Of a stretch of 23,157 nucleotides of DNA, positions 16,101 through 22,857 are shown one piece after another. The stretch is from CAVDAL01 sp963606965 (lineage in GTDB: Bacteria > Actinomycetota > Coriobacteriia > Coriobacteriales > QAMH01): positions 1-23,157 of the forward strand of contig CAVDAL010000024.1 of assembly GCA_963606965.1 (NCBI GenBank). Direction: 5' to 3'. A program made the position numbers and the translations under genes. Below the pieces are notes generated by a model. That model ran no database searches, had not been told where the DNA came from, and saw only the letters and a program-made list of their open reading frames with translations. Numbering within the stretch: the first letter of the stretch is position 1; each line of letters starts with the position of its first letter.

Positions 16101-16247
16101 GTCGCCTTGAATTTCTGGCGCTTGCGCTTTGCTTTCTTCTGCGTTTGCTGTTTGTGGAATTATCACGCACATAGATAAAACCATGCACAGACTTAAGAAA
16201 ATTTTCGTTAGTGAACTAATTTGTTTTTTGATAGTTCCTTCTTGCAT
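13164..16247 (-). CDS. Secreted CotH-kinase-like surface protein with Ig-like and LRR_5-like domains
   Basis: 1027 residues from the ATG at 16247, which has AAAGG 8 nt upstream; the 35 further in-frame codons to 16352 lack an SD and precede the signal peptide. The order is: signal peptide 1-36 ending TANA; a beta-rich, possibly carbohydrate-binding segment (about 45-190); a CotH domain (about 198-610) with RGRGNSTW at 257-264 and the metal-binding GPLWDFDYVAWG at 482-493; an InlB B-repeat-like region (about 621-724); two bacterial Ig-like (Big_2) domains (about 731-811 and 833-909); and a lysine-rich end (about 918-1027) containing one BspA/LRR_5-like unit, EIGKKAFTGCKKLKKVKI. No LPXTG motif or membrane anchor is seen, so the basic tail may bind the wall by charge. 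CotH domains are atypical protein kinases in spore formers; here the substrate is unknown. Monocistronic. Confidence 0.85.
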   Translation of the reverse strand: MQEGTIKKQISSLTKIFLSLCMVLSMCVIIPQTANAEESKAQAPEIQGDYMNQYFSTLLQDNQLKTDSDSITFTDNNMSGVYVAGTKDELTQTGFYIDKTLNFDSNPVSRIRIDALSVYGCKVSVACYMDDETTPIATFVLPKQKKKKDWTVTKDACVDISSLNLTGEHKFSFKIVNPTVDDGIQILFRSVEFMEYTVPTVSFDIDESEGTINEMNSSEDHSAECYGSMTINVPDGFKSEYTGKQAKGGTYQLEYIRGRGNSTWTTNRKPYKIKLDSSSNILGMGKNKHWVLLANYYDNSMLRNKITYWLGEQLGMEYTPKSEPVEVVMNGEYYGTYFLCEQVRVGKTRVNIDDLEKDDATIHSTDPDTISGGYLISMDEPDNDKLNVSTNNEVSFALESPKFEDYYNEAQHDYIKNYLQATEDAINGKDFKDKNGKSYTEYLDLESAVNYIWLQEFSNNGDAFGSGSTYLYKKRGGKLFFGPLWDFDYVAWGSTEYTDTSTNSWGVIDRMWFKRLFEDKEFCKAFKEQWTNLKQKLNELIAEGGQLDKYKARIEKSVNYNVEKFGMSPLGYDEDDDVIYDESDTPAPIVLTYDQEIERLRTWITDRENWVDTHVEFVSPQECTLTYKVDGKVYATKTALVGKTIGETVGFPKKDGYVFTGWETSYHLTYDQYLRYLGMSEDEMEESYDEEELADLKANGYTYSGEISNYDNAPCDITLTATFKSNKSAKLAKSVHVSYSKVRAEIGSTFTLTASTLPMNTDDDYFYWTSSDENVVTVEGDGSFKTRAAGKATVTAINTRGMKASCTVEVLTNDQVYALDYNTYETIDVGNDTFKMKTGQSKALKMTLQDEEGYFSDYSEDFYLESSDTDVLEVNNAGVIHAVGVGTATVRVYSDDSLVQDLCTVTVTPAKGGLLGQKVIRKNVSYQITGNNSKSGYTVMAVGIKSKKAKTVTVKKKIKYNGRTYKVTEIGKKAFTGCKKLKKVKINAKKLYVRNITFKKLSKKLKVVVPKKFKAFYKKMIKCRKVK

Positions 16248-16286
16248 AAGTGTTGCCTTTCTTAAATTTTCGAACGAAAGTTTTGC

Positions 16287-16308
16287 GTTGTTAACTCTTA
16301 TTAACAAC
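16287..16308 (-). promoter_or_regulatory. Perfect inverted repeat upstream of the CotH-like gene
   Basis: GTTGTTAA and TTAACAAC (16287-16294, 16301-16308) flank a 6-nt spacer, 40 nt upstream of the start codon. A weak minus-strand promoter-like pair (TTGCTA 16321-16326, TAATAA 16298-16303, 17-bp spacer) would place the -10 within it, so a repressor site is conceivable. The rest of 16248-16442 shows nothing I can name. Confidence 0.3.
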
Positions 16309-16442
16309 AATGCGGCACAATAGCAAAAAAGAGATGAGCTTTCTAGGGTCATTTAGCATAAAATTTTAAATGAACACATAAAATACATTACTGGGAGTTT
16401 AAGCGTTTTACCTGCGGAAATGTTAAATTTTTGTAAAGCAGA

Positions 16443-16470
16443 GCGCCGCGCAAATTGCTTTGCGCGGCGC
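16443..16470 (-). terminator. Hairpin terminator at the end of the hisS-aspS-proS operon
   Basis: A perfect 12-bp stem (GCGCCGCGCAAA at 16443-16454 with its complement at 16459-16470) with a 4-nt loop lies about 38 nt beyond the proS stop. The minus-strand 3' side reads CTCTGCTTTAC, a poor U-tract, so termination may be incomplete or the hairpin may mainly protect the 3' end. Confidence 0.65.
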
Positions 16471-16508
16471 ACATATTCATTGATAATTTATTTGCAGCTC
16501 TAAACTAA

Positions 16509-18236
16509 TTAATACTGAGTTTTTGCTTCCAGATCTTTACGTGCAGCTTCAACTGTTTTGCAAATTTCTTCCACAATATCATCAAGAGCAATCTCTGTTT
16601 TTTCACCACTTGCACGGTCTTTAAATTCCAAAGTGCCTGCTTCAATGCCGCGCTTACCAATGACCAACTGATAAGGCCAGCCAATCAAGTCTGCGTCTGC
16701 AAACTTAACGCCAGCGCGAGCATCGCGATCATCCAAAGCAACAGAAATTCCGCAGCCTTCAAGCTTTGCTGCTAAATCTGCAGCTGTTGACATGACTTCA
16801 TCAACATCTGTTTGCAGCGGCAAAACAATAACTTCTGCTGGAGCAATGCTTACAGGCCACGCAATGCCTGCTTCATCATTGCACTGTTCAACAACAGCAG
16901 CCATTGAACGCGTAACACCAATGCCATAGCAGCCCATGATATATGGTTGTTCACTGCCGTCTTCTGCCATATAAGTTGCATTCATAGCTGAAGAATATTT
17001 TGTACCAAGCTGGAAGATTTGGCTAACTTCAATGCCCCTGTCGCCGGAAAGCTTCTTGCCACAATTAGGGCAAATGTCGCCTTCTTTTGCTAAAACAAGA
17101 TCAGCCCAAATGTCAACGTTAAAATCTCGACCACAAGCAGCGCCAGTGTAATGGAAGCCATCTTCATTAGCACCAACAATCCAAGCAGGACAATCTTTTA
17201 AGCTTTCATCTGCAACAACAGTTGTGCCCTGTGGTAAGCCAACAGGACCCATTGAACCTTTAACAAGTTTATGTTCACGCAGCTCTTCATCTGTAAAGAA
17301 GCGAAAGCCTGGGAGCACACTTTCAATCTTAATATCGTTTAATTCATGATCACCTGGAATGAAGAGTGCATATGTCTTGCCATCGTCTGCAGTACCAGCC
17401 AAAGCTTTGACTGTTGCATTTTCTTCAATCCCCAAAAATTGCGCAAGCTCAGCAATTGTATGAACATTTGGAGTCTCAATTTTTGTAAGCTCGGCTTGCT
17501 GCGTTGGAGCAATTTCAATAACAACTTTTGCTGCTTCTGCATCTGCAGCATATCCGCAAGAACAATCAACAAGGTCAGATTCGCCAGCATTAGCTAAAGC
17601 CATAAATTCGCATGTGACTGAACCACCAATTTGACCAGAGTCTGCTTCAACCATTCTATAATCAAGACCAAGTCTCTCGCAAATACGTGAATATGCAATT
17701 GCCATTTTGTCATATGTTTCTTGCAAGCTTTCCTGATTTGCATGGAAGCTATATGCATCTTTCATGATAAATTCACGAGTGCGCAACAAGCCAAAACGTG
17801 GGCGAATTTCATCGCGGAACTTCACTTGCATTTGATATAAGCAAACAGGCAATTGCTTATAGCTGCGCAGTTCATCACGGACAAGGTCAGAAATCAATTC
17901 CTCATGAGTTGGCCCTAAGCAATATGCATGATCATGACGGTCGTTAAAACGCATTAATTCTGGACCATAATCATTCCACCTGCCGCTTTGGTGCCAAAGT
18001 TCACTTGGTTGCAAGATTGGCATCAAAACTTCTTGAGCACCAGCCGCATCCATTTCTTCGCGAATGATTTGCTGGACTTTGCTCAAAACTCTATGCCCAA
18101 GAGGCAAAAAAGTATAAACGCCAGAGCCTTGCTTGCGAATCATGCCCGCACGCAACAACAATTTATGACTGATAATTTCAGCTTCTGCAGGGACTTCCTT
18201 TAATGTTGGGAAGTAATAATCTTTTAAATGCAGCAT
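16509..18236 (-). CDS. proS: Prolyl-tRNA synthetase, bacterial type with editing domain
   Basis: Charges tRNA-Pro and clears mischarged alanyl-tRNA-Pro. The 575 residues follow the bacterial ProRS layout. Motif 1 lies near 60-75. Motif 2 is FRDEIRPRFGLLRTREF at 140-156. The YbaK-like insertion editing domain is at about 245-385, with the conserved Lys278 in ATVKALA. Motif 3 is GCYGIGVTRSMAAVVE at 435-450, and the C-terminal part is the anticodon-binding domain (about 470-575). Two cysteine pairs flank the insertion (CSC at 225-227, CPNC at 389-392). The ATG at 18236 has AAGGAG just upstream and lies 9 nt after the aspS stop. Third gene of the synthetase operon. Confidence 0.97.
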   Translation of the reverse strand: MLHLKDYYFPTLKEVPAEAEIISHKLLLRAGMIRKQGSGVYTFLPLGHRVLSKVQQIIREEMDAAGAQEVLMPILQPSELWHQSGRWNDYGPELMRFNDRHDHAYCLGPTHEELISDLVRDELRSYKQLPVCLYQMQVKFRDEIRPRFGLLRTREFIMKDAYSFHANQESLQETYDKMAIAYSRICERLGLDYRMVEADSGQIGGSVTCEFMALANAGESDLVDCSCGYAADAEAAKVVIEIAPTQQAELTKIETPNVHTIAELAQFLGIEENATVKALAGTADDGKTYALFIPGDHELNDIKIESVLPGFRFFTDEELREHKLVKGSMGPVGLPQGTTVVADESLKDCPAWIVGANEDGFHYTGAACGRDFNVDIWADLVLAKEGDICPNCGKKLSGDRGIEVSQIFQLGTKYSSAMNATYMAEDGSEQPYIMGCYGIGVTRSMAAVVEQCNDEAGIAWPVSIAPAEVIVLPLQTDVDEVMSTAADLAAKLEGCGISVALDDRDARAGVKFADADLIGWPYQLVIGKRGIEAGTLEFKDRASGEKTEIALDDIVEEICKTVEAARKDLEAKTQY

Positions 18237-18245
18237 CCTTGCTCC

Positions 18246-20030
18246 TTATAAGTCAAGAGTGAGCGAAACTTCTTTAAGCTGTCTGCGGCTAACACCAGCT
18301 GGAGCGCCAGTCATTGGGTCAGCACCTGAAGAAGTCTTAGGGAATGCAATAACATCGCGGATTGAATCAAAGCCACCAATAAGCATGATAAGCCTGTCAA
18401 GACCAAGAGCGATGCCACCATGCGGTGGAGCGCCAAAACTCAAAGCGTTCAAAAGGAAGCCAAATTGTTCGTCAATTTCTTCATCATTCATGCCAATGCG
18501 ATGCAAAATTCTGCGTTGAAGTTCTGGCGTATGAATACGGATTGTGCCGCCGCCAACTTCATAGCCATCCATAACAAGGTCATATGAATAGCTGCCGCAT
18601 TCAAGTGGAGCATCTTCAATCTTGTCCAAGTCTTCATCGCGAACATGAGTGAATGGATGATGCTCTGCAGCAAAGCGCTTTTCTTCTTCATCATATTTAA
18701 ACATTGGGAAATTAACAACCCAACAAAAGTCATGGCCTTCACGTTTAATTCCTGCAAGCTTTGCAACATGCAAACGCAAAGCACCCAAAACTTCATTAAC
18801 AACTTTTGCTTCATCAGCACCAAACAAAAGCAGGTCGCCTTCTTCAACGTCCAAAGCTTTTTTAATTGCGTCGAATTCTTCATCGCTAAAGAATTTGATA
18901 ATTGGGCTAGTTACTGAACCGCCACTGCGGAATGCAATCCAAGCCATACCTTTTGCACCAAGCTCTACAGCATAGTCGCCAAGCTTGTCAATTTGTGCAC
19001 GAGGCCAGTCGCCGCAACCTTTTGCATTGATTGCTTTAACAACGCCAGTTTCAGACTTCAATGCACCGCTGAAAACTTTAAAGCCGCAGTCGCGGACGAT
19101 GTCAGAAATATCTGTAAGCTTCATGCCGAATCTGCGGTCAGGACGGTCACAGCCATATTCATTCATTGCGTCCTTATATTGAACACGATCAAGCGGGAAT
19201 TGCTGGTCAATGCCAACTTCAGCACAAACTTCTGCCATGACATCTTCCATCAAGCCCATAACGTCATCTTCTGTAACATATGACATTTCAATATCAACCT
19301 GCGTGAACTCTGGCTGACGGTCAGCACGCAAATCTTCATCGCGGAAGCACCTTGCAATTTGATAATAGCGTTCCATGCCACCCACCATCAAAAGCTGCTT
19401 GAAGAGCTGAGGTGATTGAGGCAAAGCATAAAAATTGCCAGGATTTGTGCGGCTTGGAACAATAAAGTCACGCGCACCTTCTGGGGTGGATTTGCCCAAA
19501 ATTGGTGTTTCAATTTCTGTGAAAGCACGCTTGTGCAAAGCTGTGCGAATTGCATGTGTGACTTGGTCGCGAAGGCGCAAAGCGTTTGCAACTTCAGGGC
19601 GACGGATATCAAGATAACGCCACTTCATGCGTGTTGTTTCATCTGTATCAATGCCATCTTTTAGTGGGAATGGCGGAGTTACAGATTCGTTCAAAACTTC
19701 AACGTCTGTAATTACAACTTCAACTTCACCAGTTGGTAAGTTTGGATTTGCTGTATCTTCTGGACGCAAACGCACAAAGCCAACAACTTTGATTGACCAT
19801 TCTGGGCGCATGCGTTCACCTTCGCTAAATTTATCTTTTGCATGGTCTGGATCAAACACACATTGAGTGATGCCAGCTCTGTCGCGAAGGTCAACGAAGA
19901 TGAGTCCGCCATGGTCGCGGCGCTTGCCAACCCATCCAGTCAAAGTTACAGTCTCGCCAACATTAGCCGCTGTGAGCTGTCCGCATGTGTGCGTATGCAT
20001 TGAATACTTGTTCAAAAAATCTTCGGGCAC
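18246..20030 (-). CDS. aspS: Aspartyl-tRNA synthetase, bacterial type
   Basis: A class IIb synthetase of 594 residues from the chosen start. The N-terminal OB-fold anticodon domain (MHTHTCGQL, then VTLTGWVGKRRDHGGLIFVDLRDR) precedes the catalytic core, with motif 2 at about 228-245 (CFRDEDLRADRQPEFTQVD), the bacterial GAD insertion (about 290-410) and motif 3 GIALGLDRLIML near the end. The frame continues to an ATG at 20063, but the GTG at 20030 has GGGAGG 6 nt upstream and is the better start; an ATG at 20000 lacks an SD. Whether the enzyme also charges tRNA-Asn cannot be told from this window. It lies between hisS (98-bp gap) and proS (9-bp gap). Confidence 0.96.
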   Translation of the reverse strand: MPEDFLNKYSMHTHTCGQLTAANVGETVTLTGWVGKRRDHGGLIFVDLRDRAGITQCVFDPDHAKDKFSEGERMRPEWSIKVVGFVRLRPEDTANPNLPTGEVEVVITDVEVLNESVTPPFPLKDGIDTDETTRMKWRYLDIRRPEVANALRLRDQVTHAIRTALHKRAFTEIETPILGKSTPEGARDFIVPSRTNPGNFYALPQSPQLFKQLLMVGGMERYYQIARCFRDEDLRADRQPEFTQVDIEMSYVTEDDVMGLMEDVMAEVCAEVGIDQQFPLDRVQYKDAMNEYGCDRPDRRFGMKLTDISDIVRDCGFKVFSGALKSETGVVKAINAKGCGDWPRAQIDKLGDYAVELGAKGMAWIAFRSGGSVTSPIIKFFSDEEFDAIKKALDVEEGDLLLFGADEAKVVNEVLGALRLHVAKLAGIKREGHDFCWVVNFPMFKYDEEEKRFAAEHHPFTHVRDEDLDKIEDAPLECGSYSYDLVMDGYEVGGGTIRIHTPELQRRILHRIGMNDEEIDEQFGFLLNALSFGAPPHGGIALGLDRLIMLIGGFDSIRDVIAFPKTSSGADPMTGAPAGVSRRQLKEVSLTLDL

Positions 20031-20096
20031 TGTATGCCTCCCTTTCTCTTGTGCTGCGACCATAAACCGTGGTCCGCACTTCCTCCAAACTGAAAA

Positions 20097-20115
20097 CTCT
20101 TATATCGAATAAGAG
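20097..20115 (-). other. Small hairpin with short T run between hisS and aspS
   Basis: CTCTTAT/ATAAGAG (20097-20103 with 20109-20115) forms a 7-bp stem with a 5-nt loop, followed on the minus strand by TTTTC. It is AT-rich and weak, so it might act as a leaky terminator or processing site that lowers aspS-proS relative to hisS, or do nothing. Confidence 0.25.
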
Positions 20116-20128
20116 CCGTTGCGATATT

Positions 20129-21430
20129 TTACGCGCAATATTGCACGATATCGCTCAAAGAAACTTTATTTTCGTCATGCGTTTGCATGTTACGAACAGT
20201 GACTTGCCCTTGCGCAAGTTCATCAGGACCAACAACAACACAAAGTCGCGCATTTGCTTTGCCAGCAAGTTTAAATTGCGCTTTCAAAGACTTGCCTTGC
20301 ATGTCTGCTGCTGCAGGAATTTTTGCATCGCGAAGAGACTGCAAAATCTTGAATGCTTCACCGCGGACATCATCATTAACAGCTGCAACATAAACAAGTT
20401 GTGGCGCGCCAAAATCTAAATCGATTCCAGCAGCTTCCAAGGCAAGCATGATTCGTTCAAAGCCAACAGCAAAACCAATGCCTGAAATGTCTGGACCACC
20501 AAGTTCAGCCATGAGCTTGTCATATCTGCCGCCACCGCCAATAGCACTTTGCGAACCTAAGCCTTCAACAACTTGCACTTCAAAAACAGTGCCTGTGTAA
20601 TAATCAAAACCGCGAACAAGCCTTGCATCCTCTGTGAACTTCAAACCAGCAATTTCAAGATATTGCTTAACTTGTTCATAGCGCGCTTTACAATCGTCGC
20701 AAAGATAATCAGAAAACTTTGGAGCACCTTCCATGACTTCAAAACATGCTGGGTTTTTGCAATCAAATGCGCGCAAAGGGTTAGTGTCTGCACGGCGTTT
20801 GCATTCATCGCAAAGTTCATCTTCATGTTCTTTCATATAATTGCGAACTGCTTGTGTATATGCAGGACGGCAATTTGGGCAGCCCATAGAATTTATAAGA
20901 AGCTGCATGCTTTCTTGCTTCAAGCCCAAAGCTTCAAAAAAGCGCATGCACATGATTATCATTTCTGCATCTGCGCCTGGATCATTTGCACCAAGGCATT
21001 CAGCACCAACCTGTCTGAATTCACGCAAGCGGCCTTTTTGCGGACGCTCACATCTGAACATAGGGCCTGCATAAAATAACTTTGCAGGCGCTGCTCCTTG
21101 CGGCACAAGATTATGTTCTGCAATTGCGCGAACAACGCTTGCTGTTCCTTCTGGACGAAGAGCAAGCTTTTGATCAGCCTTTAGTGCTTCACCTTCGCGG
21201 AGCTTTTTCAAAGCGCCAATTGAATAAACAGAGAAAATTTCCTTTGTCGCAACATCTGTTGTTTCACCACAGCCACGAGTAAAAACTTCACTCTTTTCAA
21301 AAAGCGGAGTCTCGATTGGCTCATATCCATAAAGTCCAAAGGTCTGCCAAGCAATTGTTAAAAAATGTTCCCAAGCACGAGCACGCGCTGGAAGCATGTC
21401 TTCTGTTCCTTTTGGCTTTGTATATCCCAT
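20129..21430 (-). CDS. hisS: Histidyl-tRNA synthetase
   Basis: A class II synthetase of 433 residues. Motif 2 is FYAGPMFRCERPQKGRLREFRQ (about 119-140), the histidine-specific loop is LVRGFDYYTG at 271-280, motif 3 is GIGFAVGFERI at about 317-327, and the C-terminal 95 or so residues are the anticodon-binding domain. Between motif 2 and the HisA loop are eight cysteines in four groups (184/187, 207/210, 224/229, 244/247), a pattern seen in HisRS of Gram-positive anaerobes and suggestive of zinc ribbons. The ATG at 21430 has AAGGGG about 7 nt upstream. First gene of hisS-aspS-proS. I see no T-box in the 130-nt leader. Confidence 0.97.
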   Translation of the reverse strand: MGYTKPKGTEDMLPARARAWEHFLTIAWQTFGLYGYEPIETPLFEKSEVFTRGCGETTDVATKEIFSVYSIGALKKLREGEALKADQKLALRPEGTASVVRAIAEHNLVPQGAAPAKLFYAGPMFRCERPQKGRLREFRQVGAECLGANDPGADAEMIIMCMRFFEALGLKQESMQLLINSMGCPNCRPAYTQAVRNYMKEHEDELCDECKRRADTNPLRAFDCKNPACFEVMEGAPKFSDYLCDDCKARYEQVKQYLEIAGLKFTEDARLVRGFDYYTGTVFEVQVVEGLGSQSAIGGGGRYDKLMAELGGPDISGIGFAVGFERIMLALEAAGIDLDFGAPQLVYVAAVNDDVRGEAFKILQSLRDAKIPAAADMQGKSLKAQFKLAGKANARLCVVVGPDELAQGQVTVRNMQTHDENKVSLSDIVQYCA

Positions 21431-21461
21431 GCTATTCCCCTTCTAAATTAAAAGGTATCTT

Positions 21462-21546
21462 TTGCAAATGCAATCTGAAATAATTCGAGCCGACAACAAT
21501 CCTTGTTAATAACAACTTTTAAATTGAAGAATTGGCGCATTTGCAA
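21462..21546 (-). promoter_or_regulatory. hisS upstream region with widely spaced inverted repeat
   Basis: TTGCAAATGC (21462-21471) and its exact complement GCATTTGCAA (21537-21546) frame the region between the rpmB terminator and hisS. A moderate promoter-like pair on the minus strand (TTGCAA inside the outer arm, 17-bp spacer, TTTAAA) would start transcription between the arms. The arms may be two operator half-sites or chance. Confidence 0.25.
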
Positions 21547-21556
21547 TTTAAGCGTG

Positions 21557-21589
21557 CAAAATAAAAGAGGCCCAAAAACAAGGCCTCTT
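21557..21589 (-). terminator. Terminator of rpmB
   Basis: The stem AAGAGGCC/GGCCTCTT (21565-21572 with 21582-21589) is followed on the minus strand by TTTTATTTT, about 27 nt beyond the rpmB stop. Confidence 0.9.
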
Positions 21590-21615
21590 GATTAGTTCAA
21601 ATGGTTACAAGTAAC

Positions 21616-21807
21616 TTAAGCGCGTGTTACTTTGCCGGCCTTCAAACATTTTGTGCAAACATTTGCTTTACGAACATGACCATTAGCTTCTTTGATAGTC
21701 ACCTTCTGAATGTTTGGACGGAAGATACGATTTGTGACACGATGTGAGTGGCTCACATTGCGGCCAGCTTGTGGACCCTTACCACAGACTTCACATACTT
21801 TAGACAT
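21616..21807 (-). CDS. rpmB: 50S ribosomal protein L28, zinc-binding form
   Basis: A 63-residue large-subunit protein. It starts MSKVCEVCGKGPQAGRNVSHSH and contains RVTNRIFRPNIQKV. Cys5/Cys8 and Cys51/Cys54 form two CXXC pairs, so this is the zinc-ribbon (C+) paralogue type; bacteria that swap L28 under zinc limitation carry a second, cysteine-free copy, which is not in this window. The ATG has AAAGGAG 9 nt upstream. It has its own terminator and appears monocistronic, although the 101 bp from the xerC stop show no clear terminator for xerC (only a weak GCGTGG/CCACGT fold) and a poor promoter candidate. Confidence 0.97.
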   Translation of the reverse strand: MSKVCEVCGKGPQAGRNVSHSHRVTNRIFRPNIQKVTIKEANGHVRKANVCTKCLKAGKVTRA

Positions 21808-21908
21808 TTCTTAGACTCCTTTTAAAACGAAAAATTAATCGTTGTAATATATTTCTTGACGTGGTGATAATATGAGCAGCCACGCGAATTCAGAACTATA
21901 CCACAAAA

Positions 21909-22856
21909 TCAAGAGCGTGGGTGGGTTCTTTCGACAACATCTTTTAAATGTTGCACTGAAAGGTGTGTATAAATCTGTGTAGTAGACAAAGAAGCATGCC
22001 CAAGCATCTCTTGAACTGATCTTAAATCTGCTCCGCCTTCCAATAAATCTGTAGCAAAAGCATGTCTTATATCATGCGGATGGAGCGAAGAATCAAGCCC
22101 TGCTTCCAGCGCGCGGTCTTTAAAAACTTTGCGCAAAGCATCTGCGCTTAATGCATTTCCACGCGATGAAAGAAATAATGCATCTTGAGTATGTTTTGAT
22201 TTTAAGCAAAGCTGCGGACGTGACTTATGGATATAAGCTTGCAGAGTTTGCATAGCCAATGAATGAAGCGGAACAATTCTTTCTTTGCTGCCTTTACCAA
22301 AAAGACGCACTTGCCCTTCTTGAAAATCAACATCCAAAACTTTTAGCCCTGCAATTTCAGAAATACGCGCACCACTTGCATATAAAAGCTCAAGAAATGC
22401 TTGATCACGCAAGCCAATGCAATCATTAACATCGCAAATAGACAGAAGCTTTTTTACATCTGAATATGATGTCTTGCGAGGAAGACGTTTGTCCAACTTT
22501 GGAGAAGCAACCAAAGCAGCTGGATTATTTTCCATTATCCCCTGTTCATTTAAATATGCATAAAAGCTTCTTGCAGCAGACAAGTGACGTGAAATTGTTT
22601 TCTGTTTATATTTTGCATCTTGCAGATATGCTAAATATGCTCTAAAAGATCTATGCGAAATATTCAAAATATCAAAGCCTTCACGCGCAGCCCAATCAAA
22701 ATATGTGCGCAAGTCTATTGCATATGCTCGCACTGTATTTTCAGAAAGCGCGCGTTCATATAAAAGATGACGAATAAAACTATGCGCATATTCAACACAA
22801 GTTTTATCAAAATGTTCATCTTCAAAGAAGTTGTAATAAAAACTTAAAGGCTGCAT
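21909..22856 (-). CDS. xerC: Site-specific tyrosine recombinase, XerC type
   Basis: Resolves chromosome dimers at dif with XerD. From the ATG at 22856 it has 315 residues: an N-terminal SAM-like core-binding domain (about 15-105) and a C-terminal catalytic domain. The catalytic set is visible: Arg164 in SGARISEI, Lys188 in FGKGSKERIVPLH, His261 and Arg264 in HPHDIRHAFAT, His287 in LGHASLSTTQIYTH and nucleophile Tyr296. The frame is open 26 codons further upstream, but that stretch overlaps trmFO; the chosen ATG is 1 nt after the trmFO stop, without a clear SD, suggesting coupled translation. The neighbourhood trmFO-xerC is typical of a housekeeping recombinase rather than a phage integrase. 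XerC versus XerD is assigned from context. Confidence 0.93.
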   Translation of the reverse strand: MQPLSFYYNFFEDEHFDKTCVEYAHSFIRHLLYERALSENTVRAYAIDLRTYFDWAAREGFDILNISHRSFRAYLAYLQDAKYKQKTISRHLSAARSFYAYLNEQGIMENNPAALVASPKLDKRLPRKTSYSDVKKLLSICDVNDCIGLRDQAFLELLYASGARISEIAGLKVLDVDFQEGQVRLFGKGSKERIVPLHSLAMQTLQAYIHKSRPQLCLKSKHTQDALFLSSRGNALSADALRKVFKDRALEAGLDSSLHPHDIRHAFATDLLEGGADLRSVQEMLGHASLSTTQIYTHLSVQHLKDVVERTHPRS

Positions 22857-22857
22857 A

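Noticed and set aside
16248..16352. Longer start for the CotH-like protein at 16352
   Set aside because: It would place 35 residues before a clear signal peptide and has no SD, whereas the ATG at 16247 has AAAGG at 8 nt.
21431..21560. T-box riboswitch before hisS
   Set aside because: The leader is short and lacks a T-box-like conserved 14-mer and a terminator/antiterminator pair before the SD.
21850..21895. Possible xerC terminator or dif-like site
   Set aside because: The only fold is GCGTGG/CCACGT with a 16-nt loop and no U-tract, and no 28-bp dif-like dyad is visible.
21909..22856. Phage or element integrase
   Set aside because: The gene directly follows trmFO with a 1-nt gap and has XerC-like motifs, with no attachment site or phage genes nearby.
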